Below, one piece after another: positions 18,467-26,454 of a stretch of DNA of 64,000 bases. This DNA comes from Desulfoglaeba alkanexedens ALDC (GTDB taxonomy: Bacteria > Desulfobacterota > Syntrophobacteria > Syntrophobacterales > DSM-9756): contig NZ_CP040098.1 in assembly GCF_005377625.1 (NCBI RefSeq), positions 2,841,279-2,905,278 of the forward strand. The letters are read 5' to 3'. The notes beneath the pieces are model-generated. The model saw only the letters and a list, made by a program, of their open reading frames with translations, ran no database searches and was not told the DNA's origin. Numbering within the stretch: position 1 is the first letter of the stretch; every line of letters starts with the position of its first letter. The position numbers were made by a program, and so were the translations under genes.

Positions 18467-19173
18467 GCGCGATCGACGATCCTCCCGTCTCGAAGATAGA
18501 GTTGCACGGTGGCGTAGGGGTCGGCCATGGTGCTGTGGGTGGCGATGAGGACGGTGCGCCGAAATTCCCGGTTCAATGTCGCCAGGAGTTCCACGACCAC
18601 GCGGCCGTTCCGGCTGTCCAGGTTGCCCGTGGGTTCATCGGCCAGAATGACGGCGGGATCATTGATGAGCGCCCGGGCGATGGCCGCGCGCTGACATTCG
18701 CCGCCGGAAAGCTGGGACGGAAGGTGATCGGTTCGAGGCGCGAGGTGCATCCAGTGGATCCACTCCATGGCCTTCGCCCGGACTTCCTTTTCCGGGCGCC
18801 CGGCCAGCAGGGCCGGAAGGCAGACGTTTTCCAGGAGGGTGAGGGTCGGAAGCAGGTTGAAGTTCTGAAAGACCATGCCCGTCACTTCCCGGCGGAAGAC
18901 GGTGAGGTCCCGTTCCGTCGCCCGATCCAGCCGGTAGCCGGCAACGGTGAGTTCCCCCCGGGTCGGGCGGTCCAGGGCCGCCACAAGCGATAAAAACGTA
19001 CTCTTGCCCGAACCGCTGTCGCCTTTGAGCACCACCAGTTCGCCCCGGCGGATGTCCACGGAGACCCCGTCCAGGCCGACCACTTCTGTGTTTCCCAATA
19101 GGTACAGGCGGGTGAGGCCCCGGGCCGAGATGACCGGGTCTTCCCAAGCGCCGGTTTCGGGAAGGTTCTTCAT
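18445..19173 (-). CDS. ABC transporter ATP-binding protein (LolD/MacB type)
   Basis: 242 aa with Walker A (GDSGSGKST), Q-loop (MVFQNFNLLPTL), signature (LSGGECQRAAIARAL), Walker B (VILADEPTGNLDS) and the H-loop (IATHS). The NFNLLPTLT...EPTGNLDS pattern places it with LolD/MacB-like exporters. I chose the ATG at 19173 with AGGCGG upstream; a longer frame to 19344 has no family support. It energises the permease encoded downstream. Confidence 0.9.
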   Translation of the reverse strand: MKNLPETGAWEDPVISARGLTRLYLLGNTEVVGLDGVSVDIRRGELVVLKGDSGSGKSTFLSLVAALDRPTRGELTVAGYRLDRATERDLTVFRREVTGMVFQNFNLLPTLTLLENVCLPALLAGRPEKEVRAKAMEWIHWMHLAPRTDHLPSQLSGGECQRAAIARALINDPAVILADEPTGNLDSRNGRVVVELLATLNREFRRTVLIATHSTMADPYATVQLYLRDGRIVDRACESASS

Positions 19174-19205
19174 GGTGCGACCGCCTGGAAGGCCCGGGCT
19201 CGTTT

Positions 19206-19730
19206 TCAGTCGCCTGAAGCGCGGGGACCGCACGGTTCGGGCGAGGCGCCGTAGGCTTCGAGAACGCTCTGGATCAGGCGGGTCGTGGACATTCCGGCAA
19301 CCAGCGGCACCCGCTCCACACGCCCGCCGCGCGCCCGCACCCAATCGCCCCCCACGATGTCTTCCATGGCCCAGTCGGCCCCCTTGACCAGAACGTCCGG
19401 TGAGATGGCTTGAATGAGGGGCAGCGGGTCGGGCGTGTCGAAAAGCACCACGTAATCCACGCAGTGGAGTCCGGCCACCAGCTCGCTTCGATCGCTTTCT
19501 CCCACCACCGGGCGCCGCGGTCCCTTGATGTGCCGGACCGATCGGTCGCTGTTGACGCCCACCACCAGAACGTCGCCCAGCGCCCCGGCCGCTTCCAAAT
19601 AGCGGAGGTGCCCCGTGTGCAGGAGGTCGAAACAGCCGTTGGTGAAAACCACGCGGCGGCCCTTCCTTCGAGCCTCGGCGAGGGCCGGCCGCAGCTCGTC
19701 AAGCGTTTTGACCTTTTCTCTTGCCTTCAT
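19206..19730 (-). CDS. rfaE2: D-glycero-beta-D-manno-heptose-1-phosphate adenylyltransferase (HldE C-terminal domain type)
   Basis: 174-aa nucleotidyltransferase. VVFTNGCFDLLHTGHLRYLE carries the HxGH motif, VVGVNSDRSVRHIKGPRRPV is typical of RfaE2, and MSTTRLIQ ends the domain. It adenylylates heptose-1-phosphate for LPS inner-core heptose synthesis in the cytoplasm. The kinase half (HldE-N) is absent here and must be elsewhere. The ATG at 19730 has GGAG just upstream. The 5' end overlaps the preceding GNAT-like gene by 32 nt. Confidence 0.92.
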   Translation of the reverse strand: MKAREKVKTLDELRPALAEARRKGRRVVFTNGCFDLLHTGHLRYLEAAGALGDVLVVGVNSDRSVRHIKGPRRPVVGESDRSELVAGLHCVDYVVLFDTPDPLPLIQAISPDVLVKGADWAMEDIVGGDWVRARGGRVERVPLVAGMSTTRLIQSVLEAYGASPEPCGPRASGD

Positions 19731-20229
19731 GGCGCTCCGGGTCGGTCGAAGGTCCGTCCGCATCCTCATGATCGTCCAGGAAAGGCCGTGCCGCCTCTTC
19801 CAGCTCTTCGGGGGTCATGTGCGGCCAGAGGCGGCAGTGTTCGCCTTCCAGAGCGTCGATGATCCCTTCCCGGTACATCTTGATCCAAAAGGGCAGGCTG
19901 GCGGTGTCGGCGTTGGCGACCCGAATGATGCCACCCGGGTCTTCCACGTAGATTTCCCCGCGGAAAATCCGCTTGAGGCACTGAAGGGCCTTCCGACCTT
20001 GGCCTCTTCGCCGAGCTCCCATTACTTCCAAGTGGTAGACGGTGATTTCCTTGGTCCCGTCCGGGGCCAGCCTCAAGCTCAACTGCCCTCGAAAATGTCC
20101 CGGCTTTTCGAAGGCCAAGATCTCCATGGGGCCGTACCCTTTGAGAATCGTGAGCAGGTCCTTTACCGAATGCTCGCCGTAAGCCGCCTTCCAGATGATC
20201 CCTTTCCACTCGATTTCCGCCACTTCCAC
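19699..20229 (-). CDS. GNAT-like protein of unknown substrate
   Basis: 176 aa, soluble. A probable acyl-CoA-binding loop ARRRGQGRKALQCLKRIF follows a beta strand (EITVYHLEV), and LPFWIKMYREGIID resembles the late FWxKMGF region of N-acetyltransferases. The C-terminal tail is highly charged. Family assignment is tentative. The 3' end overlaps rfaE2 by 32 nt, implying translational coupling, but no functional link to heptose metabolism is evident. Confidence 0.6.
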   Translation of the reverse strand: MEVAEIEWKGIIWKAAYGEHSVKDLLTILKGYGPMEILAFEKPGHFRGQLSLRLAPDGTKEITVYHLEVMGARRRGQGRKALQCLKRIFRGEIYVEDPGGIIRVANADTASLPFWIKMYREGIIDALEGEHCRLWPHMTPEELEEAARPFLDDHEDADGPSTDPERHEGKRKGQNA

Positions 20230-20441
20230 TCACTCCAGCATCATGGGTCGAGGATGCGCGCATCGCTTCAAAGTGGCGCCGCTCTGGAACCCAGCTTGTG
20301 CTTGGCTTCCCGGACGGCTCGCACCAGGTCGTTCTGCCATCCGGCTGCTTTGGGAACCCCATCGGTTTCAGAACGTGAGATGACGAAGGAACTCAGAGGA
20401 GGATCTGTTTCAGAGCAGTCCCTGCTCTCAAACAGGACAAT

Positions 20442-20582
20442 TCAGTACTTCCGGCCTTTCCCGAGAACCACCGGGTAGAGGCCCAATGTCTCGATTTCCG
20501 GGCATGCGCTCACCATCTGACGCCACAGGGTCTCCCGGTCCGGGTGATCAAAGGATCTCGTTTTGGTTCGCGGGCGGCACAT
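20442..20582 (-). CDS. Possible small protein coupled to trmL
   Basis: A 46-residue open frame (MCRPRTKTRSFDHPDRETLW..., ending VVLGKGRKY) starts at an ATG one base after the trmL stop (TGAATG). It contains a possible helix RETLWRQMVSACPEIETLGL. The residue mix looks protein-like (two Cys, basic ends), and the spacing suggests translational coupling. I do not recognise a family. It could be a chance frame. The remaining 20230-20441 shows nothing. Confidence 0.4.
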   Translation of the reverse strand: MCRPRTKTRSFDHPDRETLWRQMVSACPEIETLGLYPVVLGKGRKY

Positions 20583-21110
20583 TCATCGCGCTCCAAGGTT
20601 TTCCCGGGGTTCCTCGTCCGGCGGAAGGCGCGTGACCGCCGGATCCGCCAACGGGCGATGGGCGCAAGGCATCTGCCGCAAAGCTTCGAACAAGGCGACG
20701 CCCACCGCCGTCGCCAGATTCAGGCTGCGCACGCGGCTGCGGTCGATGGGAAGGGTCAGCACGTGCCGGGGCTCCGTCCGGAGCAGTCCCGGCGGCAATC
20801 CCCGCGTTTCCGAACCGAAAACCAGGCAGTCCCCCGGATGAAACCGAAAATCGTGGAAAACCCGGGTTCCGTGGGTCGAAAAATATACGAAACGGCAGCC
20901 GGACAGGCGCCGGCGAAAACTTTCCAGGTCCGGATAAACGGTGAGGTCCACATGGGGCCAGTAATCAAGCCCTGCGCGCTTGAGATAGCGGTCGGTGAGT
21001 CGAAACCCAAGGGGCTCGATCAGGTGCAGCGGCGTGTGGGTCGCGGCGCACGTGCGCGCCACGTTTCCCGTGTTCTGGGGAATCTCCGGTTCGACGATCG
21101 CCACCTGCAC
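20583..21110 (-). CDS. trmL: tRNA (cytidine/uridine-34-2'-O)-methyltransferase TrmL
   Basis: SPOUT-class methyltransferase that modifies the wobble base of tRNA-Leu. VAIVEPEIPQNTGNVARTCA is the conserved N-terminus; LVFGSETRGLPP and LPIDRSRVRSLNLATAVGVA form the knotted SAM site. I chose the GTG at 21110, with AGGA 9 nt upstream, giving 175 aa; the frame extends to 21269 but the extra residues match nothing in the family and overlap the upstream gene. A C-terminal tail of about 20 residues exceeds the typical length. Confidence 0.9.
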   Translation of the reverse strand: MQVAIVEPEIPQNTGNVARTCAATHTPLHLIEPLGFRLTDRYLKRAGLDYWPHVDLTVYPDLESFRRRLSGCRFVYFSTHGTRVFHDFRFHPGDCLVFGSETRGLPPGLLRTEPRHVLTLPIDRSRVRSLNLATAVGVALFEALRQMPCAHRPLADPAVTRLPPDEEPRENLGAR

Positions 21111-21183
21111 CGGCGGCCGTCCTGCAAGCTCGGTCAGCTGAAGCGAATTGCTTGGAATTTCGGGACCGGCCACCGCCGGAACC

Positions 21184-21570
21184 TCACGACAGGGTCCGAA
21201 CCGCCCGCACGAAGTGCGTGGCGTAGTTTTCTTCCACCAGGTAAAGGTCGCCGTAGTAATAGTCGGCATAGACGGCCCGATGATGGTCGGCCTCCGTAGA
21301 ACTCCAAAGGCACCGTTGAGGGCCGAAAAGCGGGCTGATGTAAAGGCCTGTCTCGCGGTTTTCTTCCGGAGTGAGAAGGGTGGCCAGCTCGTCCTTGTCC
21401 GGGAACCGCCAATCGTCGTAGCCGCCCCATTGGCTCTGATTCAGCCGTTCCACGTAATCGAAGCCGTCTTTCCAAACCATCCGGTCTTCCGAGGCCTGCC
21501 TCTGCCACATGAGCCTGGTCTCTCGGTCCAGCACGAAGAGGTCTTTGCGTAACACCAGGCGATCACTCAT
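21184..21570 (-). CDS. DUF1566 domain protein
   Basis: 128 aa. LDRETRLMWQRQASEDRMVW, then WGGYDDWRFPDKDELATLLT and CLWSSTEADHHRAVYADYYY are classic DUF1566 features (a C-type-lectin-like/FGE-related fold). No signal peptide is visible, so it is probably cytoplasmic; function unknown. The ATG at 21570 has GGAGG 7 nt upstream. It precedes trmL on the same strand with about 70 nt between. Confidence 0.82.
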   Translation of the reverse strand: MSDRLVLRKDLFVLDRETRLMWQRQASEDRMVWKDGFDYVERLNQSQWGGYDDWRFPDKDELATLLTPEENRETGLYISPLFGPQRCLWSSTEADHHRAVYADYYYGDLYLVEENYATHFVRAVRTLS

Positions 21571-21814
21571 GTCCGCACCTCCAACCATGTCCGCTACCCA
21601 TGTCCCGCGGCGGATCACTCCGCTCTAGAAGGAAGTCGCATCGTGTGTCGGTGATAAGTCTGTGCACGGAGGACGTTAGGTGATAGTATGTTAAAAGATA
21701 ACGGGCCCGAATCGGGTCATGCTCAAACCATCTTCTTGTAACACAGTCGTGACGGAATCCGAAAAGGAAAATGCCTCACGCCTCACGGATGCTCAAGTCC
21801 ATCAAGGAGATTCC

Positions 21815-22621
21815 ATGCCGTTCAGTCTCTCCGGAAAGATCGAAATCTTCTACCAGGTTCACGGCCAGGGCGCACCGCTTCTCTTGATCAGTGGCCTGGG
21901 AGGTGGGAGCTGGTCCTGGTTCGGTCAGGTTCCGTTTTTCAGAAATCACTACCGAACCATTACTTTCGACAACCGGGGCGCCGGTCGATCGTCCAAGCCG
22001 CCCGGTCCTTACACCATGGTGGAACTGGCAAGGGACGCGGCGGGCATCCTGGACCACCTTGGCATCCCAAGCGCCTTCGTCATGGGCCTTTCCATGGGCG
22101 GCATGCTCGCTCAGGAACTCGCCCTTCTGGCTCCCGAGCGGGTTCGAGCCCTGGTCCTGGGATGTACGCACTGCGGGGGATCCGAAAAGATCGCCCCGGA
22201 CCCGGACGTCATCGCCCGCTTTGCAGCCAACACCGGGCTCAGCCAGGCTCAGATCATCGACAAGAATCTGCCGTTCCTTTTCAGCGAAACCTTCCTGGAA
22301 GAACACCCGGACCGGGTGGCCGCCTACCGGAAGGTTCAACTCAACGCCCCGCTCCAGCCCGAACATGCGTTCCAGGCTCAGCTCCAGGCCATTCAGACCT
22401 TTTCCGCCTGCGATCGCCTGCCGGGCCTTCGCATTCCAACCCTCGTGGTCACAGGAACCGAGGACGCGCTCGTCCCCGCTGAAAATGCCCGGATCCTCGA
22501 ACGGCTCATCCCGGGCGCACGCCGGCTGGAATTCCAGGGTGCAGGGCATGCCTTGCACGTGGAATGCCGGGACCGGCTGAACGAAGCGGCCCACGCCTTT
22601 TTCTCGGAACACGCGTCCTGA
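21815..22621 (+). CDS. Alpha/beta hydrolase
   Basis: 268 aa with the alpha/beta-hydrolase core: LISGLGGGSWSW (oxyanion region), FDNRGAGRSSKP, nucleophile elbow GLSMGGM, late acid VTGTEDALVP and catalytic His in GAGHALHVE. The set resembles 3-oxoadipate enol-lactonase/esterase-like enzymes; the substrate cannot be assigned. The ATG at 21815 has AAGGAG 5 nt upstream, preferred over 21719. It stands alone on the plus strand. Confidence 0.88.
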   Translation: MPFSLSGKIEIFYQVHGQGAPLLLISGLGGGSWSWFGQVPFFRNHYRTITFDNRGAGRSSKPPGPYTMVELARDAAGILDHLGIPSAFVMGLSMGGMLAQELALLAPERVRALVLGCTHCGGSEKIAPDPDVIARFAANTGLSQAQIIDKNLPFLFSETFLEEHPDRVAAYRKVQLNAPLQPEHAFQAQLQAIQTFSACDRLPGLRIPTLVVTGTEDALVPAENARILERLIPGARRLEFQGAGHALHVECRDRLNEAAHAFFSEHAS

Positions 22622-22633
22622 TCAACCGGTAAG

Positions 22634-22790
22634 GGCTTGTGCAAAAACAAGCTCATGAAAGTCGGGCCGCGAACGAGGTTCCTTCCTCCGGTAGGAGCGG
22701 CCTTGGCCGCGACCCGTAAAACGGGCAATGCCCCGTTGACCCTGATCGCCGGCAAGCCGGGCTCCTACAGGGGGGGCGGCACAGAACAGG
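22634..22790. repeat. BIME-like repeat, copy A
   Basis: Begins with the inverted repeat GCTTGTGCAAAAACAAGC and contains an arm GTAGGAGCGGCCTTGGCCGC, a spacer GACCCGTAAAACGGGCAATG, and the opposing arm GATCGCCGGCAAGCCGGGCT-CCTAC. Related copies are at 42690-43030 and 55126-55315. No coding potential. Confidence 0.85.
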
Positions 22791-22828
22791 TGGAAACGAC
22801 CGGTGGTGGTTTTCTGAGGCCGGTGAAG

Positions 22829-22864
22829 GAAAACCGGGAGAGCCCCGTAGCGGGCTTTCCCGGT
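22829..22864 (-). terminator. Probable terminator of the F0 operon
   Basis: Stem ACCGGGAGAGCCC at 22833-22845 pairs with GGGCTTTCCCGGT at 22852-22864 (13 bp, one G-T pair), loop of 6. On the minus strand the stem is followed by a short T-tract (TTTTCC). It lies 50 nt after the atpF stop, between convergent genes, and could also stop the hydrolase transcript. Confidence 0.55.
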
Positions 22865-22914
22865 CCGATTTGACCCCGCATTCGGGGATGTCTGCCGGGC
22901 GGGTTCGGCCGGCG

Positions 22915-23499
22915 TCAGAGGTTCACGGCCTTGATGTGGCTGAGCTGTTCGATGTACCGTTCGAGAAGCATTTTCTGGTCTTTCTTGGTGATCTTCTTGC
23001 GAAGCCGCTCTTCGGCCATCTGGACGGCGAGTTCCACCACCTCCGCCCGAAACCGCTTTTTCGCCTGTTCAAACTGCATGGACGCGACTATCTGCGCATC
23101 CTCCAGTATGCGTTGCTTTTCCGCTTCGGCCTGCCGCAGAATTTTCTGTTTTTCTTCCATGCCGATCTGGTGGTAGAAGGCGCGGATGGATTCGATCTTG
23201 TCGTCCAACTCCTGGAGCATCCGGTTCTGCTCTTCCCGCTGAGCTTCCAAGGATTTCTGTTCCTGAGCCATGTGTTCAAAGACGCCGGCCACCTCGGCTC
23301 GCCGGCCGGTGACGAAACTCACCAGAGGCTTTCGCAGATACCGGTTCATGAAGTAGACCAGGATCCCGAAATTAATCAGGCGCATAGCCAGATCCCACGT
23401 GGCCCGCTCCACCGGCAACCAGTCGGCGGCGTGGCAGGGCGCGGCGGCAAGCGCTGCACCGGCACAAACCGCGGCCGCAATCGCAATCCTTCGCAACAT
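22915..23499 (-). CDS. atpF: F0 sector b-type subunit with N-terminal signal-like segment
   Basis: 194 aa. An N-terminal hydrophobic stretch (LRRIAIAAAVCAGAALAAAPC) looks like a signal peptide, followed by a second membrane helix (about 40-58, RLINFGILVYFMNRYLRKPL) and a long charged helix (about 65-185) of the stator b stalk. This signal-plus-TM layout is common in Desulfobacterota b subunits. I chose the ATG at 23499 with GGGGGAAAG just upstream; an in-frame TTG at 23523 overlapping the preceding stop is possible. Last gene of the F0 run. Confidence 0.85.
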   Translation of the reverse strand: MLRRIAIAAAVCAGAALAAAPCHAADWLPVERATWDLAMRLINFGILVYFMNRYLRKPLVSFVTGRRAEVAGVFEHMAQEQKSLEAQREEQNRMLQELDDKIESIRAFYHQIGMEEKQKILRQAEAEKQRILEDAQIVASMQFEQAKKRFRAEVVELAVQMAEERLRKKITKKDQKMLLERYIEQLSHIKAVNL

Positions 23500-23519
23500 C
23501 ACTTTCCCCCGGAAACGTT

Positions 23520-23945
23520 TCAAACGCGCCTTCCTAGAACCTTGGTGGTGATCTCAAGGGACAGGCTCTCAGCCTGCTTCCTCAATTGTTTACGCGCCTT
23601 TTCCAGCTCCTGGAGCACATCCTGGCGCACCTTTTGGCGGAAGGCGACCACCTGTTCCTGGACGGCGGCCATCATTTCATCCGCCTGCCGATTCGCGTCC
23701 CTGCGCATGCCGGCCTGAACCTCGCGGGCTTCCTGTTCAGCGCGCTTCAGGCGCCTCTGGATGTCCCTGGACGTCTGCGCCAGTTGCTCGTGAAAACTCT
23801 GGAGCTGGTTCCGGAGGTCGCGCAGGTGCTGTTCCCGCTCCAGGATCAGCCGGTGAATCGGCTGAATCATCAGGCGGTTCAACACGAACAGCAACCCGAG
23901 AAACAGGGCCACCTGGACGATGAGCGTTGCGTTGAGGCTAATCAT
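23520..23945 (-). CDS. atpF': F0 sector b'-type subunit
   Basis: 141 aa: one N-terminal membrane helix (about 5-22, ATLIVQVALFLGLLFVLNRL) then a continuous charged coiled coil rich in Glu, Gln and Arg to the C-terminus. It forms the peripheral stalk with the second b subunit encoded downstream, with which it nearly overlaps. Presence of b and b' as separate genes is typical of this group. Confidence 0.87.
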   Translation of the reverse strand: MISLNATLIVQVALFLGLLFVLNRLMIQPIHRLILEREQHLRDLRNQLQSFHEQLAQTSRDIQRRLKRAEQEAREVQAGMRRDANRQADEMMAAVQEQVVAFRQKVRQDVLQELEKARKQLRKQAESLSLEITTKVLGRRV

Positions 23946-23975
23946 AGCGCCATCCGGATCGTCGAATGAACGGGA

Positions 23976-24227
23976 TCACTTCACCACGAACATCAAGAGA
24001 AGAGCCACGACCAGCGAATAGATGCCGGTGGACTCGGAGACCGCCTGGCCCACCAGCATGGTGCGGGTGAGCAGTCCCGCTTCCTCCGGCTTTCTCCCGA
24101 TGGCCTCGCAAGCTTTGCCGGCCGCGTAACCTTCACCCACTCCCGGTCCGATGGCGCCCAGGCCCATGGAGATTCCGGCACCGAGAAGCGCCGCTGCACG
24201 AATGAGATCGGCTCCCGTGAAATCCAT
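23976..24227 (-). CDS. atpE: F0 sector subunit c with two-carboxylate Na+-type motif
   Basis: 83-aa proteolipid hairpin. Helix 1 has [12 protein letters not shown] with Glu32; helix 2 has [14 protein letters not shown] with Glu65, Ser66, Thr67 and Tyr70. Glu65-Ser66-Thr67-x-x-Tyr70 is the Na+-binding pattern known from Ilyobacter, and the additional Glu32 in place of Gln matches the two-carboxylate Na+ rotor described in Fusobacterium. Na+ coupling is thus likely by motif; not proven. It follows the fused c gene by 41 nt. Confidence 0.92.
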   Translation of the reverse strand: MDFTGADLIRAAALLGAGISMGLGAIGPGVGEGYAAGKACEAIGRKPEEAGLLTRTMLVGQAVSESTGIYSLVVALLLMFVVK

Positions 24228-24268
24228 AACCTGATTCCTCCCTTAGTTGTTAATGATCACGATGTGTC

Positions 24269-25243
24269 CTAAGCGTTCAATATGAGAAGCAAAGCCACGA
24301 CCAAAGAATAAATCCCGGTGGATTCCGAAACCGCCTGGCCCACCAGCATGGTCCGGGTGAGCAAGGTGGCCTTCTCCGGGATGCGGCCGACCTGGTCCAG
24401 GGCGTATCCTCCGGTGATCCCTTCCCCCACCCCGGGGCCGATGCCGCCGAAACCCATGGCGAAACCCGCACCCAGCAGCGCGAACGACGGCACGTAACTG
24501 GTGCTTGCCGGAAAGCTCTTGAACAGTAGGACCAAGCTGATGAGAAACCCATAGATGGCGGTGGACTGGGTGGTTCCGATGCCCACCAGCATGGCCGTGG
24601 TGATCGGGCGCTGAGCCTCCGGATTGCGGGCGACACTGGCGCATGCGCTGGAGCCTACCAGGCCGCCGCCGGCTCCGGGCCCGATGGCGGCGAGCCCCGT
24701 GGACAGTCCGGCGCCCACAAGGGCGGCCCAGTACGGATAGTACGGCTTCGAACCGAAGTCCACGAACATGAGAAGAAAGGCGATCACCAGCCCGAAGATG
24801 GCGGGCGTCTGGGTGATGGCCGAACCGATGAGCATGATCAGCGTAATGGCGCTGCCGGCCTTCGGCTGGCGGCCGATGCCTTCACAGGCGGCGGCCGCGG
24901 GGAACCCTGAACCCACTCCGGACCCGATGGCGGAAAGTCCCGAAGCGAGCCCCGCTCCCAGGTACGCCCAGGCGGCCAAAGGGGTCTTTCCGGTCAGGCC
25001 TCCAAAAATGAGCAGCATCGAGATGACCAGCGCAAAAATCGCCGCCGATTCCGCAATGGCTTGCCCGACCAGCATGGTCTTCAGGATGTCGCCGGACATT
25101 CGGGGTCGATACGACATCGTGTGGTTGGCTCGACCCGCCGTATACCCTTCGCCCAGCGCCGCCCCGATGGCCCCGAAACCCACCGCAAGCGCGGCGCCCA
25201 TGTAGCATGCCATCTTGATCCATGTGATGTGATCGAAAGCCAT
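24269..25243 (-). CDS. Four-hairpin fused F0 c subunit
   Basis: 324 aa made of four consecutive c-type hairpins (about 1-81, 82-163, 164-244, 245-324; eight membrane helices). Ion-site residues at the helix 1 / helix 2 positions are: hairpin 1 Glu32/Glu65, hairpin 2 Ser112/Gln145, hairpin 3 Gly193/Gln226, hairpin 4 Glu274/Glu307. So only the outer hairpins keep both carboxylates; hairpin 4 ([10 protein letters not shown]) is nearly identical in its helix 2 to the separate 83-aa c subunit. Encoded directly after atpB (1-nt gap). Two- and multi-hairpin c subunits with missing sites are known from Acetobacterium, archaea and V-ATPases and lower the ion-to-ATP ratio. Whether this one joins the same ring as the single-hairpin c is open. 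Confidence 0.93.
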   Translation of the reverse strand: MAFDHITWIKMACYMGAALAVGFGAIGAALGEGYTAGRANHTMSYRPRMSGDILKTMLVGQAIAESAAIFALVISMLLIFGGLTGKTPLAAWAYLGAGLASGLSAIGSGVGSGFPAAAACEGIGRQPKAGSAITLIMLIGSAITQTPAIFGLVIAFLLMFVDFGSKPYYPYWAALVGAGLSTGLAAIGPGAGGGLVGSSACASVARNPEAQRPITTAMLVGIGTTQSTAIYGFLISLVLLFKSFPASTSYVPSFALLGAGFAMGFGGIGPGVGEGITGGYALDQVGRIPEKATLLTRTMLVGQAVSESTGIYSLVVALLLILNA

Positions 25244-25244
25244 C

Positions 25245-25931
25245 TTATTTCACCTGCACCGAGATGTAGACGAGCGTTAGCATGGTGAACACAAAGGCCT
25301 GAACGGTTCCCACAAACAACCCGAAAAACGCGTACAGAAAGGGCGGTATGAGAAGCCCATAAACCAGATGGGAGACCACCAGGATGATGATCGAGCCGCC
25401 CATGATGTTGCCGTAAAGACGGAAGGAGATGGAGATCACCTTGGCCAGTTCTCCGATGACGTTGAGGGGCATCATGAAAAAGACGGGCTGGAAGTACTCC
25501 TTGGCGTAAGCGGCGAAGCCCTTCGTCCGGATCCCGGCGTAATGAGCGAGGAAGAAACCCAAGATGCCGAGCCCCAGCGTGGTGTTCAAGTCCTTGGTGG
25601 GTTCGCTCATCCACGGCACGATGCCGATCCAGTTGCACAGAAGCAGAAACATGAACAGCGCGCAGATCAGCGGGAAGTAGGTCTTGGCCATGTCCTCGTC
25701 CAAAGCGTCTTTCGTAAGGTTCCAGAAGCTCTCGACGAAAATCTCGGCCACCACCTGGAAGGGGTTGGGAATCATGCTCTTCTGCCGCGTGGCCGCCCAT
25801 CCGAAAACGATCAGAAGACCCCCCACTATCAGGCTCATGGTGATCGTCGTGGCGTTGAACACCAGGCGGTACCCCGCCACATCCAGCGTCCATTCCCATA
25901 CCTGTGTCAGTTCTTCCATCGCAAACCTCAA
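25245..25931 (-). CDS. atpB: F0 sector subunit a
   Basis: 228 aa with five to six membrane helices. The essential channel Arg is in ISFRLYGNIMGGSIIILVVS; MPLNVIGELAK precedes it, and the C-terminus is VQAFVFTMLTLVYISVQVK, as in bacterial a subunits. It forms the ion half-channels facing the c ring. Directly upstream of the fused c gene and downstream of atpI. Confidence 0.95.
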   Translation of the reverse strand: MRFAMEELTQVWEWTLDVAGYRLVFNATTITMSLIVGGLLIVFGWAATRQKSMIPNPFQVVAEIFVESFWNLTKDALDEDMAKTYFPLICALFMFLLLCNWIGIVPWMSEPTKDLNTTLGLGILGFFLAHYAGIRTKGFAAYAKEYFQPVFFMMPLNVIGELAKVISISFRLYGNIMGGSIIILVVSHLVYGLLIPPFLYAFFGLFVGTVQAFVFTMLTLVYISVQVK

Positions 25932-26021
25932 CCCCTGACAGTCAATGTGCCACCGACCTGCCGGCCAACGAACCTCGTGCCGTCCCCGGGGGCGTGTCCG
26001 AACGGTGGCCGCGCCCCCCCG

Positions 26022-26432
26022 TCAAGCCATCCGGTCCAGGAACCGCCGAACGACCGTGTGCTCGACCAGAATCCCGATGGGAACCGCAAAGAGCCCGACC
26101 ACCACCGCCCACAGATGAAACCCTTCACTTTTGAGAGCCACGAAAAGGGGGACCGCCAGTAGACCCAGACGGATCACAATGGAGTAAAGAGCGACTCCCG
26201 TGGCCTTCTTCCGGTGGTAGCCGAGCCCCACCTGGCGGGGAAGCAGTTGCGCCATGATCACGAAATTGACCACGCTGAAAAACGCTCCCAGAACCAGGCC
26301 CTTGGCGGCGGGCGCATACCCCAGTAGATACATCATAAGGGCCACCATGACGGAAAACGAGAAGATCTTTCGAGCTGTCCGCCGCTGAAACGCTTGGTAC
26401 TCGGCCAAATCGGCCGTTGATCCCGTCGTCAT
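26022..26432 (-). CDS. atpI: ATP synthase subunit I (AtpI family)
   Basis: 136-aa membrane protein with four predicted helices (about 25-45, 46-65, 83-103, 107-125), e.g. KIFSFSVMVALMMYLLGY and LVLGAFFSVVNFVIMAQLLP. AtpI proteins help c-ring assembly. The ATG at 26432 is chosen because a longer frame to 26579 would overlap the upstream gene in another frame. Located between atpZ and atpB, the expected position. Confidence 0.85.
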   Translation of the reverse strand: MTTGSTADLAEYQAFQRRTARKIFSFSVMVALMMYLLGYAPAAKGLVLGAFFSVVNFVIMAQLLPRQVGLGYHRKKATGVALYSIVIRLGLLAVPLFVALKSEGFHLWAVVVGLFAVPIGILVEHTVVRRFLDRMA

Positions 26433-26454
26433 AGAGTCGCTGCTATTCCTCAAA

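Noticed and set aside
24269-25243. V-type/NtpK proteolipid
   Set aside because: Hairpins match F-type c subunits (GxGxGxG helix 1 and ESTGIYSLV helix 2) and lie directly after F-type atpB.
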